Assembly: GCA_022804995.1 (NCBI GenBank)
Contig: JAAWUC010000012.1
Location: 1 to 32,501 of the forward strand
Source: Oscillospiraceae bacterium
GTDB lineage: Bacteria > Bacillota > Clostridia > Oscillospirales > Oscillospiraceae
Direction of reading: 5' to 3'
DNA: 32,501 nt
Shown here piece by piece: positions 22,115-30,559 of this stretch; position 1 is the stretch's first letter; each line of letters starts with the position of its first letter. The translations under genes and the position numbers were made by a program. A model generated the notes under the pieces. That model worked only from the letters and a program-made list of their open reading frames with translations. It was not told the origin of the DNA and did no database searches.

Positions 22115-22735
22115 TTATCGGACATAGCCGCAATACACCGTATGGACGATGGCGGCGATGTTCCAACCGAAGCAGGCCGTCATCTCCGGCGCGAAGGTCC
22201 CGCAGGCTCCGGATGTAATCATGGAGGCGGCCTGGTCAGGGGAATACGCCGGTTTATAGGGCCGCATATGTAGAAGAGCGTCAAAGGCGTCCGCCAGCCC
22301 CACCACATGGACCCATGGTGTAATCCCCGCTCCCGCCAGACCGTCCGGGTAGCCGCCGCCGTCCCAACGCTCGTGGTGGTGGCGGCAGACATCGCAGAGG
22401 AGCGGGAACGCCTCGCAGCTTCGCAGCTCTGGCACCTGCCGCAGCAGCTCACAGCCCTGGGTGGTATGGGATTTCATCAGGTCATATTCCTGCCGGGTCA
22501 GCTTGCCCGGCTTATTGAGAATCTTCGGCGGAATGGCCCGCTTCCCGATGTCGTGGAGGCAGGCCAGAAGGGAATACAGCCGGATTTCCGGCTCGGACAG
22601 CCCCGGAATCACAGAGGACTCCGAGAAAAGGCGCAGCAGGCAGCCGGTGAGGCTTTGAAACTGCGCACTGTGGGGAGAGCTCTCAATCAGAAAATGCTCC
22701 TGTTGGAGAATCGTAAAAGCAGCTTCCATATCCAT
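22115..22735 (-). CDS. HD-GYP-type phosphodiesterase
   Basis: A 206-residue protein made almost entirely of an HD-GYP domain. Visible motifs are the HS pair near residues 22-23, HDIGK (His61, Asp62), His90, the HHH at 119-121 followed by ERWDGGGYPDGL with the GYP triplet, and DAFDAL with Asp149. These are the metal and GYP residues of enzymes that hydrolyse cyclic-di-GMP (family knowledge). There is no sensor or receiver domain, so regulation must come from partners or expression. GAGGTG lies 6 bases before the ATG at 22735. It is the first gene of the channel operon after the adhesin and sits between surface and transfer modules. Confidence 0.85.
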   Translation of the reverse strand: MDMEAAFTILQQEHFLIESSPHSAQFQSLTGCLLRLFSESSVIPGLSEPEIRLYSLLACLHDIGKRAIPPKILNKPGKLTRQEYDLMKSHTTQGCELLRQVPELRSCEAFPLLCDVCRHHHERWDGGGYPDGLAGAGITPWVHVVGLADAFDALLHMRPYKPAYSPDQAASMITSGACGTFAPEMTACFGWNIAAIVHTVYCGYVR

Positions 22736-22756
22736 CGTCTTCACCTCTTAATGTGG

Positions 22757-22786
22757 GAGGGACGGTCCCCAAACGGACCGTCCCTC
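22757..22786. terminator. Hairpin after the adhesin gene
   Basis: A 12-bp perfect stem (GAGGGACGGTCC / GGACCGTCCCTC) with a 6-base loop lies seven bases after the adhesin stop on the minus strand. No T-run follows, so it may be a weak terminator, a processing site or an mRNA end-protector between the adhesin and the transfer genes. Confidence 0.5.
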
Positions 22787-22793
22787 AGATGAT

Positions 22794-25700
22794 TTAATAG
22801 CCGGTTTTGGGCAGGGCGGGCTTGGGCGTCTCGATGAGTTTGCGGACAAGGGTGGCCCAATACGCCTGGGCGGTCTGCCAGGTGCCCTGGAACTTTCCTC
22901 CGGCGTCCGCCCGGTTGATAAGCTGGTAGTTGTTGGCCGCGCTGCCGTGGACCACTACTGTCAGGGTAGGACCGGTGGTAGACTGGAAGCCCGCCGGGAC
23001 CTTGCCGAACTCAAAATAGATGTCGGTGACAACCTCCCCCGCCTGGGTGGGGATGGCGTTGAGGTTGAAGGAGTAATTGCTGGTGGTGACCAAATTGGAC
23101 GCCAGCACCTGATAGCCCGCGCCGCCGCTGGTCTTGTAGAGAATCCGGTAGTTCAGACGGGCGCTGTAGATGCCGGTGGTCAGCGTCATGGCCGTGGCCG
23201 CGTCGGTGGGAACGCGGTCATGCCAGAAGAAGTTCTCCAGAGGCACATTGCTGGTATTGGCCACCGTCAGATCGTAGCGCATCTGGTCCCCGGCCAGCAC
23301 CTGGGCGTTGCCCCGCTTGGTAATGACCACGCCAAGGCTGGAGGGCTTGTCATAGGCGGAGAGCCTGATGATCTGCCCGGAATACTCCAGGGTTTCATCG
23401 AAGGGGGTGGGGTCCAGCTGCCAGTAGGGCGGCGCTGTCACCTCCACAATCTTGTACCGGCCCAGGGGCAGAGGCTTGGAGGCCGCCACGCCCCGAGCGT
23501 CCGTGGTGATGTAGTCCACCACTTTGCCGCTGCGGGCCTCGCTGATCTCGTAGACTGCGCCTTTCAGGGGAGCGCCGGCGGGTGTGCCGGTGACCTCGTT
23601 GTACTCCGCGGCAAACTTGCAGACCTGGAACTGCCCCGTGATGGGGGTGTTCTCCCATTCCACCAGAGTCACTTCGCCCGCTTTGACGTAAACAGTTTTC
23701 ATCTGAGTATCCGGGATATAGCCTGGATTTTCCAACTCCCGCAGGTAGTAGCGTCCGCCGTCTGTCAAATCTTCAATGTAGACATAGCCCTGGTTGTCCG
23801 AGGTGTACTGGCCAATGGGCCGGTTGGAGCTGTCATAGAGCAGGAAAGTCACCCCGTAAAGTCCCTTGCCGGTGGCGGCACTGGTTTTGTGAATCAAGAT
23901 GCCTGAAAACACCTTGTTTTCCACTGTTAAAGTGGTATTTTCTCCATTCCGCACGGTAAACATGTGGCGGCTGGAGTCCAGCTTGAATTCCTTCGGACAT
24001 TCCTTCTCCACCGCGTAATAATTTTCGGCCTCCAGTTGGAGAGTAGCGCGGCCATTGCTGTCCGTGGTAATGGTATCGATCAGGGCATCGTCATCGGCAC
24101 GGCGGATCTCAAAGGTAACGTTGGGGATACGCTTTTCCTTGTTGCCAGCCACCACCTTGATCAACTCGAAATTACCCGCAGGGGCGTTGAGGAAAACCAG
24201 AGTTTGCTGATCGTCTGGCCGCACCGTCACCGTCTGGGTCTGGGTGGCCGGGTCGATGGAGTACCCGGAGGGGCTTTTCACCTCCTTCGCCACCACGGTG
24301 CCCACCACATTGACCCGGATCTCGCCATTTTTATCAGTGGTGTACAGTCCGTTACTGGACAGATGGCCGTTGGCCGTGTCCACATACCTGCCGTCCGCGT
24401 AAGTCAAAAGGAACGCGGCCCCGCTTAAAAGCTCCCCAGTGGTACTCTTTTTCTGGATCACCAAAGTTCCGACGCGCTCGTTCCAGAAGATCAGCTCGGG
24501 GGCCTGGGTGCCTGCCTTGATTTTGACTGTTTTGGGTTCGCCGTCCAGGACAAAGCCCTCGACAGTGGAAATTTCCCGCGCGGTGACGGTGGTTCCCGGT
24601 TCCAGCCCCTCGATCACGATCTCGCCTGCGGAATTGGTGTAGAAGGTCCCGCCGCCGGGGCCTACCGCCGCGCCATCGCCGGTAGTCACTTTGAAGCAGA
24701 CCCCGGCCAAAGGCTCCCGGTCAGTGCCCTTGATGTATTTGCGGATCGTCAAAGTCATCTTGGGGTCGTTTTCAAAATCCAGGTTATTGCCGCCGCCCGT
24801 GCCAGTGCTGCCTCCCGGATTGGTCCCCGTTCCGCCGCTGGTGGCGGTATTTGCCCCACTTTTCAGCACGATAGTCTGGGGGGTAGGGTTCAAAACATGA
24901 GTGTCCGGCACCTTGGTCTCAACGGCCACCACCGTGGAACCGGGCAGGAGGCCGCTGACGGTAACGGTCCCGTCCTTTCCGGTGGTGTATTTCCCGATGA
25001 TCTCGCCATTGGCATATTTCAAAGTGAATTGGGTGTTGGGCACGGGCTTCCCCGTCACCGAATCCACCTTCGAGAGCGTCAACGAACACAAGGGATTGTT
25101 GTAAAAGTAGAGCTGCTGGGTGTCGTCGCCGGGGTTTACCACCACGGTCTGGCTGCGGGTGTTGGGGTCGATGGCATAGCCGGGGGCACTGGACACCTCT
25201 GTGCAGATCAGGGTGCCAGTGATGCCGGAGAGGACGATCTGCCCCTCCTTATTAGATGTGTACAGACCGTTGGAGGACAACTGGCCATTAGCGGCGTCCA
25301 CCACCCTGCCGTCCGTGTAGGTGATACGGAACTGTGCCCCCTCAATGGGGGACTTGTCCACACTGGACAGTTTATGGAGGACGAGGTTCCCCAGCTTTTG
25401 GTTGCGAAATTCCAGGGTCACAGTCTGTCCGGCTTTGATCTGCGCCACTTGAGGTGCATCGTCCAGCAGGTAGCCGGACTTGGCCCTGGTCTCCTTCACC
25501 ACCAGGCTCGTGCCAGGTTCGATCCCGCTGACGGTGAAGGTCCCCGCGCGGTCCGTCACGAATTTGCCATTGCCGTCGCCCACTACGGTGCCATCGCTGG
25601 TGATGACCATAAATTCCACGTCACTGAGCGGGCTACCGTCGCTTGCGTCCACCTTCTTGACCAGCAAACCGCCCTTGGCACTGTTGCCGAAGCGAACGTG

Positions 25701-28601
25701 GATGACCTCCTGCTCCTCGCCGGAGAGGTACACGGTCTGGGGTGGGGTGTCGATAACGTGGTCCCCGTCACTGGACAGCTCCTCAATAATGATATAAGTG
25801 CCCCTTTTCAGCCCGGTGGCCGTGAAGCTGCCGTTCTTTGAGGTCTGGTAGGTTCCGATGACAGTACCGCCTGTGCCGGAGGTGTTGCCGGACAGGTAGC
25901 GGATCTGGAACACCGCCCCCTCAATGGCCACGTTGGGGTGCTGGGAATCATATTTCCAGACGCAGATGGCGGACAGCGGCTGGTTGCGGAACACAAATGT
26001 GTGGCCCTGACCGGCGGGGATGAATGCTTCCTGGGTGTCCGGGTCGGCCTTGGCAAAGCCCTTCAGCGGCTCCAGCTCCTGCACCCGGAACCAGCCGTCC
26101 CGCAGGCCCAGGGTGCCCATCTTGGTGCCGTCCAGCTCGATCCGGCCATTCTTGTCCGTATAGAACACGCCCAGGTCGTTCATCTCGCCGGTGGCGGTAT
26201 TGTTGCTGGCATACCACACCCGGAAGGGCACATTGGCCAGCCGGTCGAAGGTGACGGCGTTCTCCTTGATGATCTCAATGATGGGCCGCTTATGGTTCTT
26301 GAAGTAGGCGGTATGGTCTCGGTTGGGGTAGAGGGTCACTAATTGGGGATCAGCATCCTTCAGCCAGGGGGAGGGCACGGATTTTTCAGAAATTTCATAC
26401 ACACCGGGCAGGAGGTTCTTCAGCTCAGCGCGGCCCGTGCTGTCCGTCGTCCTGTCGAGGTAATGGGTGCCGTCCTCCACCCTGGCGATGCGGAAGGTGA
26501 CGCCCTCCAGGGGTCCGCTGTCCGCGCTCTTTTTAATGAGATGGAGGCTGGGCCGGATGCTGTTGGTGAACACGAACTCAGCATTCTCATTCTCGTCCAG
26601 CTGAATGATCCGCTGAGCCTCATCCACGATATAGCCGGGGCAGGATAGCTCCGTCACCAGGTAAGCCCCTACCGGCAGCTTGGAGAGGTCAATCTCACCT
26701 TTGTCGTCTGTAATGAACTCTTCGGGCCCGTAGTCCCCGGCAACCGATTTAATGCTGAACTTCGCGCCGGAGATAACCTTGGAGGGGTCTGCCGCGTCCA
26801 CCTTGATCAGGTGGATGCCGGGCTTCCTGGCGTTATAGAAAATGAGGGGCTTGATGCCGTCCCCGGCGTGGAGCTCTACCTGCTGGGGGGTGCCGTCCAG
26901 GACGTGCTCATCATCCGCCGCCACCTCCTGGACCAGATAGGTCCCTGGCTGGAGGTCTGTAAGCAGGATTTCCCCCAGTTCGCCGGTGCGGTAATCGCCC
27001 AGCAGTTCCCCGTCCCGCCATATGCGGAAGGTGATGCCGCCGAGGACATTGTTGTTGCTGCTGTCGTACTTCTCGATCCGCAAGCCAGGAAGCTCCTTGT
27101 TGACAAAGGGCACGGAGGAGACTTCGCCGGGTACGACAGTGACGGTCTTGACTGATTCTGTGTCGGCCTGCCAGCCGGGGATGCCGGCGATCTCCCGGAC
27201 CTCGTAAGCACCGGGCTTCAATTCTGTGAACTGCACCGCGCCGCCGGCCTCGGTGACGCCAGTGTAGGTCCTGCCGGTCTCGATGTGCTTGATTTGCACC
27301 TTGACGCCCGCCAAATTCTCGCCGGTGTCGCTGCTCTTCTCCACCCGCAGGTCCCCGTAGGGCTCGTTCTCGAAGGTCAGTTCCGCCGTCCTGCCGTCCG
27401 TGACCGTCACATTCTGGGCGGGATTATCGCTGGGGAGGTACCATTTCGGGGGAATCCGCTCATAGATGGTATAGTTTCCGGGCTCCAGGTCCGAGAGGTT
27501 GATTTTCCCGTTCACGGTGGAGAAGCTGCCGATGGTATCGCCGTGGGGCCCGACAACCTCGAAAATGGCCCCGTCCAGCAGGTCCAGGGTTCCGGCGTCC
27601 CGCTTGATAATGACCAAATCGCCGGCCCCGGATTCCTCCTCGCCGCCACCAGGTTCGTCTCCGCCGCCGGGTTCATCCCCTCCACCGGGCTCGTCACCGC
27701 CGTCTGAATTGTACCGGCTGATGGCGTCCTCCGCCATGATTTCGCGGGGGTCGGTATCCACCATGTAGTTCTGCAAATTGCCGTATTGGTCCGTTTCAGC
27801 GCAGATTGCGTAGAAAATAGCGTACTTGTGGACTTTTGCACTCAGCTTCACCTGTACGCTGCCGGTCTGGCCCTCTACGCTGTCTTTGGGATACAGGACC
27901 TTGAACTGGCCGGTCCAGCCGCCATTTCCGTCACTGGTGGTGAGGTACACGCCGGTGATGTCGTTCCCCTGCACCCCGATGATCCGCGTCCCCTCGGGCA
28001 CAGCGCTGGGGTCAGCAAAGGCAATCGTGGCGTAGCCGTCCACCCAGGTTTCGCTGGTCACGGTGAAGACCTGCTGGAGATATTCGTCACCGTCCACGGT
28101 GACAGGGTAGGCGGTATCCCGGTCCGCCTCCACCGTCAGCCGGGGCTCCAGGATGTGGTCCCAGTACATTCCGGTCTGGTAGATCTGCTTCGCGGCGTAG
28201 TACCCCTCGTTCACATCGTTGAGCCCCAGCTCATCCAGGGGGCGGTGGGGGTAGCCGCTGGCCACGATGCCGAACACTTTCGGGTCCGTATATTTCTGGT
28301 TAGCGAGGTACGAGATCCCCGTTCCCGCCGGAACCGTCTGCGGCACACCGGCGGTGTTCGGATTCACGCAGTAGGCGGGCACCTGCCGGGAGGACCCGTC
28401 CGCATCCACGAAATTGTAATAGGTGTAGGTCTGCTCCCGCACTCTGCCGTTGATGGACAAATAGGCCATCTCCTGGCCGTTGTGGAAGATCTGGACCTCC
28501 CCCAGGGCCTCCTCCACGCTGGAGGCGGCAAGGGCCGCGCCTGGGAGCATCCCCAGGACCATGACCAGCGCCAAAAGCAAAGCTGTCAGTTGTCGTTTCA
28601 T
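22794..28601 (-). CDS. Giant Cna-B-repeat adhesin with terminal LPKTG motif
   Basis: A 1935-residue secreted protein. The signal peptide (MKRQLTALLLALVMVLGMLP, cleaved near ALA-AS) is followed by an N-terminal domain with a Tyr-Cys-Val-Asn-Pro segment and a Gln-rich segment (AAKQIYQTGMYWDH) that resemble thioester adhesion domains. A DEPGGG linker repeated three times (27641-27702) comes next, then about 15 Cna-B/SpaA-type repeats, each beginning with a K(x)D/S-type strand (IIKRDAG, VEKSS, IEKYD, LIKVD and so on) and ending in an Asn-containing strand (F-EN). A DUF11-like domain follows (VITKRGNAQVLAGDQMRYDL). The protein ends LPKTGY and stops, with no helix or charged tail. GGAGG lies 6 bases before the ATG. 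The repeats suggest a stiff fibre held by isopeptide bonds; surface attachment would need the neighbouring sortase (inference). Confidence 0.85.
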   Translation of the reverse strand: MKRQLTALLLALVMVLGMLPGAALAASSVEEALGEVQIFHNGQEMAYLSINGRVREQTYTYYNFVDADGSSRQVPAYCVNPNTAGVPQTVPAGTGISYLANQKYTDPKVFGIVASGYPHRPLDELGLNDVNEGYYAAKQIYQTGMYWDHILEPRLTVEADRDTAYPVTVDGDEYLQQVFTVTSETWVDGYATIAFADPSAVPEGTRIIGVQGNDITGVYLTTSDGNGGWTGQFKVLYPKDSVEGQTGSVQVKLSAKVHKYAIFYAICAETDQYGNLQNYMVDTDPREIMAEDAISRYNSDGGDEPGGGDEPGGGDEPGGGEEESGAGDLVIIKRDAGTLDLLDGAIFEVVGPHGDTIGSFSTVNGKINLSDLEPGNYTIYERIPPKWYLPSDNPAQNVTVTDGRTAELTFENEPYGDLRVEKSSDTGENLAGVKVQIKHIETGRTYTGVTEAGGAVQFTELKPGAYEVREIAGIPGWQADTESVKTVTVVPGEVSSVPFVNKELPGLRIEKYDSSNNNVLGGITFRIWRDGELLGDYRTGELGEILLTDLQPGTYLVQEVAADDEHVLDGTPQQVELHAGDGIKPLIFYNARKPGIHLIKVDAADPSKVISGAKFSIKSVAGDYGPEEFITDDKGEIDLSKLPVGAYLVTELSCPGYIVDEAQRIIQLDENENAEFVFTNSIRPSLHLIKKSADSGPLEGVTFRIARVEDGTHYLDRTTDSTGRAELKNLLPGVYEISEKSVPSPWLKDADPQLVTLYPNRDHTAYFKNHKRPIIEIIKENAVTFDRLANVPFRVWYASNNTATGEMNDLGVFYTDKNGRIELDGTKMGTLGLRDGWFRVQELEPLKGFAKADPDTQEAFIPAGQGHTFVFRNQPLSAICVWKYDSQHPNVAIEGAVFQIRYLSGNTSGTGGTVIGTYQTSKNGSFTATGLKRGTYIIIEELSSDGDHVIDTPPQTVYLSGEEQEVIHVRFGNSAKGGLLVKKVDASDGSPLSDVEFMVITSDGTVVGDGNGKFVTDRAGTFTVSGIEPGTSLVVKETRAKSGYLLDDAPQVAQIKAGQTVTLEFRNQKLGNLVLHKLSSVDKSPIEGAQFRITYTDGRVVDAANGQLSSNGLYTSNKEGQIVLSGITGTLICTEVSSAPGYAIDPNTRSQTVVVNPGDDTQQLYFYNNPLCSLTLSKVDSVTGKPVPNTQFTLKYANGEIIGKYTTGKDGTVTVSGLLPGSTVVAVETKVPDTHVLNPTPQTIVLKSGANTATSGGTGTNPGGSTGTGGGNNLDFENDPKMTLTIRKYIKGTDREPLAGVCFKVTTGDGAAVGPGGGTFYTNSAGEIVIEGLEPGTTVTAREISTVEGFVLDGEPKTVKIKAGTQAPELIFWNERVGTLVIQKKSTTGELLSGAAFLLTYADGRYVDTANGHLSSNGLYTTDKNGEIRVNVVGTVVAKEVKSPSGYSIDPATQTQTVTVRPDDQQTLVFLNAPAGNFELIKVVAGNKEKRIPNVTFEIRRADDDALIDTITTDSNGRATLQLEAENYYAVEKECPKEFKLDSSRHMFTVRNGENTTLTVENKVFSGILIHKTSAATGKGLYGVTFLLYDSSNRPIGQYTSDNQGYVYIEDLTDGGRYYLRELENPGYIPDTQMKTVYVKAGEVTLVEWENTPITGQFQVCKFAAEYNEVTGTPAGAPLKGAVYEISEARSGKVVDYITTDARGVAASKPLPLGRYKIVEVTAPPYWQLDPTPFDETLEYSGQIIRLSAYDKPSSLGVVITKRGNAQVLAGDQMRYDLTVANTSNVPLENFFWHDRVPTDAATAMTLTTGIYSARLNYRILYKTSGGAGYQVLASNLVTTSNYSFNLNAIPTQAGEVVTDIYFEFGKVPAGFQSTTGPTLTVVVHGSAANNYQLINRADAGGKFQGTWQTAQAYWATLVRKLIETPKPALPKTGY

Positions 28602-28621
28602 AAGATTCCTCCAAAATGTGA

Positions 28622-28650
28622 GGAGCGTGTACCTGCACGGCACACGCTCC
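28622..28650. repeat. Hairpin ahead of the adhesin gene
   Basis: Arms of 9 bp (GGAGCGTGT / ACACGCTCC) with an 11-base loop lie between the stalk-protein stop and the adhesin ribosome binding site. On the minus strand it is followed by TCACATTTTGG. It may attenuate readthrough or shield the mRNA, mirroring the hairpin at the other end of the adhesin gene. Confidence 0.5.
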
Positions 28651-28673
28651 AAGTCTTGATGAATGTTCAGTTT

Positions 28674-29498
28674 TCAGAAGATTTTGTACTCAGTTCGCTG
28701 GAAAACGCCATCCGCGTAGACGTCCCAGACCTCCAGGTGCCAGTCCCCGCAGGGGCAGGCGTCCAGGGCCTTCGTGACCACCTCCGGCTTCCAGGGCCAG
28801 AAACCGGGGACCGATTCACTCTCCGGCATGGTCAGCTGGATGTGGAGCCAGGGGGTTCCGTCGCTGCGGCGGACGGCCTGCCCGTTCTGCCAGGTGGAGG
28901 AGTTGGCCCCCATGGCGTTGTACAGGGTGTACAGCATCCGGCGGGTCTCGTAGAGGTTGCGGACGAAGAGGTAGTCCACGCCCTCCACGTTGAAGTGCCG
29001 GGCCTCGGCTTTGGGCAGCTCCGGCTGGTCGAACTGGGACCAGTCGCAGGTGGAGGCGGGCAGCTCGCCCACCGGGCCGCTGGCGAAGTAGTTTTTGTCA
29101 TACCGGCTCACGTCCGTGATGGTGTAGCTGGTGCCGTCGTCACAGAGGATGACGTCGCCCGCCTGGGGGGCGTACCGGGAACCGTCCTGCGGGATGGTTA
29201 TACTGCTGTCTGATTTCACTTCCTCGGCATAGGGCTTGTCCGGGCTGATAATGACGCTGTTGGTTCCGGCGTCATAGTCCACGCCGAAGTCCATCGCCTG
29301 CCCCACATCCCGGAGCTTCACATAGTTGCTGCCATTGATGGAGTATGCCTCCAGGTCGATCATCCGGTCCTCCAGATAGAAGCTCTGACTGCTGGGGTTT
29401 GCCATGAGCCCCGCCATCGCCTGGCTGGCGGGACCGCTGAGGACAGCGCCGGTGAGGAAGCCCAGAAGCACTAAAGCCATATTCGTTCTCTGTTTCAT
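28674..29498 (-). CDS. Secreted stalk-domain protein (copper amine oxidase N-domain-like)
   Basis: A 274-residue protein. An N-terminal signal segment (MALVLLGFLTGAVLSGPASQ) is followed by a short stalk-type domain (about 40-90) with the typical phrases YSINGSNYVKLRDVGQAMDF and GTNSVIISPDKPY. This fold is often called copper amine oxidase N-terminal or stalk domain and mediates surface attachment or wall contacts in Firmicutes. The C-terminal 170 residues (containing FNVEGVDYLFVRNLYETRRM, WLHIQLTMPES) are not recognised. AAAGGAGG is 5 bases before the ATG. It is first on the transcript from the promoter at 29614-29642 and is followed by the adhesin. Confidence 0.7.
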   Translation of the reverse strand: MKQRTNMALVLLGFLTGAVLSGPASQAMAGLMANPSSQSFYLEDRMIDLEAYSINGSNYVKLRDVGQAMDFGVDYDAGTNSVIISPDKPYAEEVKSDSSITIPQDGSRYAPQAGDVILCDDGTSYTITDVSRYDKNYFASGPVGELPASTCDWSQFDQPELPKAEARHFNVEGVDYLFVRNLYETRRMLYTLYNAMGANSSTWQNGQAVRRSDGTPWLHIQLTMPESESVPGFWPWKPEVVTKALDACPCGDWHLEVWDVYADGVFQRTEYKIF

Positions 29499-29529
29499 TT
29501 GTTCCTCCTTTTATCCTCGGTTGATACCT

Positions 29530-29572
29530 CCAGCTTCCCGCAGCCTATCCCCGGAGGCTGGCGCCCGCCTCC
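29530..29572 (-). promoter_or_regulatory. Structured leader with competing stems
   Basis: In the leader between promoter and stalk gene, three stems share sequence. GGAGGC/GCCTCC (29567-29572 with 29553-29558), CAGCCT/AGGCTG (29555-29560 with 29541-29546) and CCAGC/GCTGG (29557-29561 with 29530-29534) cannot all form at once. This is the geometry of an attenuator or riboswitch-like switch. I did not recognise a known riboswitch class, including cyclic-di-GMP. Confidence 0.35.
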
Positions 29573-29613
29573 ATTGTCTGTGCCGGATTCGCCGCGAAAA
29601 GTTCTGTAATCAC

Positions 29614-29642
29614 ACCATAACGCAGAAATCCGCACCTGTCAA
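29614..29642 (-). promoter_or_regulatory. Sigma-A-type promoter for the stalk/adhesin genes
   Basis: On the minus strand, TTGACA (29637-29642), 17 bases, then TATGGT (29614-29619). It reads into the stalk and adhesin genes with a leader of about 110 bases before the ATG at 29498. The rest of the 257-base gap between sortase and stalk genes shows no convincing gene. Confidence 0.7.
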
Positions 29643-29755
29643 AGATTTATTTTATTTCCCTACGCCGATAAAACGGTTTCACCTCCATTTGTTTTCAATT
29701 TCTCACTTTTTGGCCTATACCACCCTCCTTTCAAGCATGACTTCATAAAAAGTTT

Positions 29756-30559
29756 TTATTTTACTTCCACCCCCTGAACGCAGATCCGGCTCTCCGGGTG
29801 GTCCGCCAGACAGGTAGTGATGGTGACGCGGTTGTCGCCGGTGGCCTGCAGATAGCTCCAGTCCGTGTTGTCGATCTGACCCACAAAGCTGACCTGATAG
29901 ACCCTCGTGCCCAGGGCGGTGGTGTAGCGGATTTCCGCGCCGTACTCCAGGTCCTTGATGGACCCGATCACATACTTTGCGCCCCGATTGTGTCCGCAGA
30001 GGGCCACGTTGCCGTCCCAGGCCGAGGAGGAGCTGTAGTGTCCCAGCCCCTTCCTCATGCTCTCGTTGGTCTCGCCCTCCCAGACATTCATGGAGATGCC
30101 AAGGACGGGAATCTCTAGCGTGCCGATGCTGCCGTCCTCCCGCTCCAGGCCATCCACACTGGTGTAAGCTGTCTGCTGTCCCTGAACCGAGTTGGGAACG
30201 GAAAGCAGGTCCGGAAAGGCCATTTCTGCCAGACCATCCCCTGAGATGCCGTAGCCGCCCTCGCCGTCCCAGACAGCGGAGGCCGCCTGGAGGCCGGGCA
30301 GGAGAGACCTCTCCATAATCCCGATCTGGGTATTGCTGAGCAGACCGTATTCCAGCTCCGGGACCTGGTAATCCAGCACATTGGGGCCGCCGTAGTTGTA
30401 CTGGGAACCGTAGGTGTCCTCATAGCTGGTACTGCCGTAGTAGTCCTGGGGAGCGTCCGTGGTGAAAGCGTAGTCCGCCGCCTGAGCGCCGGCCACCAGG
30501 AACACCGCCAGAGACATTGCCAGCGCGGTTGTGCAAAAGCGTTTAGGCCAATTCATCAT
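29756..30559 (-). CDS. Sortase with signal peptide (class D-like)
   Basis: A 267-residue protein. The signal peptide (MMNWPKRFCTTALAMSLAVF, cleaved near AQA-AD) is followed by a long Tyr/Gly-rich linker (about 30-140) and the sortase domain. The catalytic triad is visible: His190 in LCGHNRG, Cys250 in TITTCLAD and Arg258 in ESRICVQ. Sortases cut LPxTG-type motifs and join the protein to another amine. The size and the ITTC strand suggest class D, but class B-type cannot be ruled out. The start at 30559 has GGAGG six bases upstream; a second ATG at 30556 is possible. It overlaps the upstream membrane-protein gene by 17 bases. The adhesin ending in LPKTGY is its probable substrate (inference). 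Confidence 0.85.
   Translation of the reverse strand: MMNWPKRFCTTALAMSLAVFLVAGAQAADYAFTTDAPQDYYGSTSYEDTYGSQYNYGGPNVLDYQVPELEYGLLSNTQIGIMERSLLPGLQAASAVWDGEGGYGISGDGLAEMAFPDLLSVPNSVQGQQTAYTSVDGLEREDGSIGTLEIPVLGISMNVWEGETNESMRKGLGHYSSSSAWDGNVALCGHNRGAKYVIGSIKDLEYGAEIRYTTALGTRVYQVSFVGQIDNTDWSYLQATGDNRVTITTCLADHPESRICVQGVEVK

Noticed and set aside
22745-22793. A frameshift hiding the adhesin's membrane helix and tail
   Set aside because: The bases after the stop contain a hairpin and the next gene's start region, with no hydrophobic stretch in any frame, so a lost tail cannot be recovered here.
22794-28601. CRISPR-like or other DNA repeat array
   Set aside because: The repeats are degenerate protein-domain repeats of about 85-95 residues in one frame, not short identical repeats with spacers.
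29499-29613. Cyclic-di-GMP riboswitch upstream of the stalk/adhesin genes
   Set aside because: I looked for it because of the HD-GYP gene, but the conserved core segments of either known class were not visible; only generic competing stems remain.
29650-29750. Very short frames (7-13 codons) in the sortase-stalk gap
   Set aside because: They lack properly placed ribosome binding sites, coupling or any recognisable peptide character.
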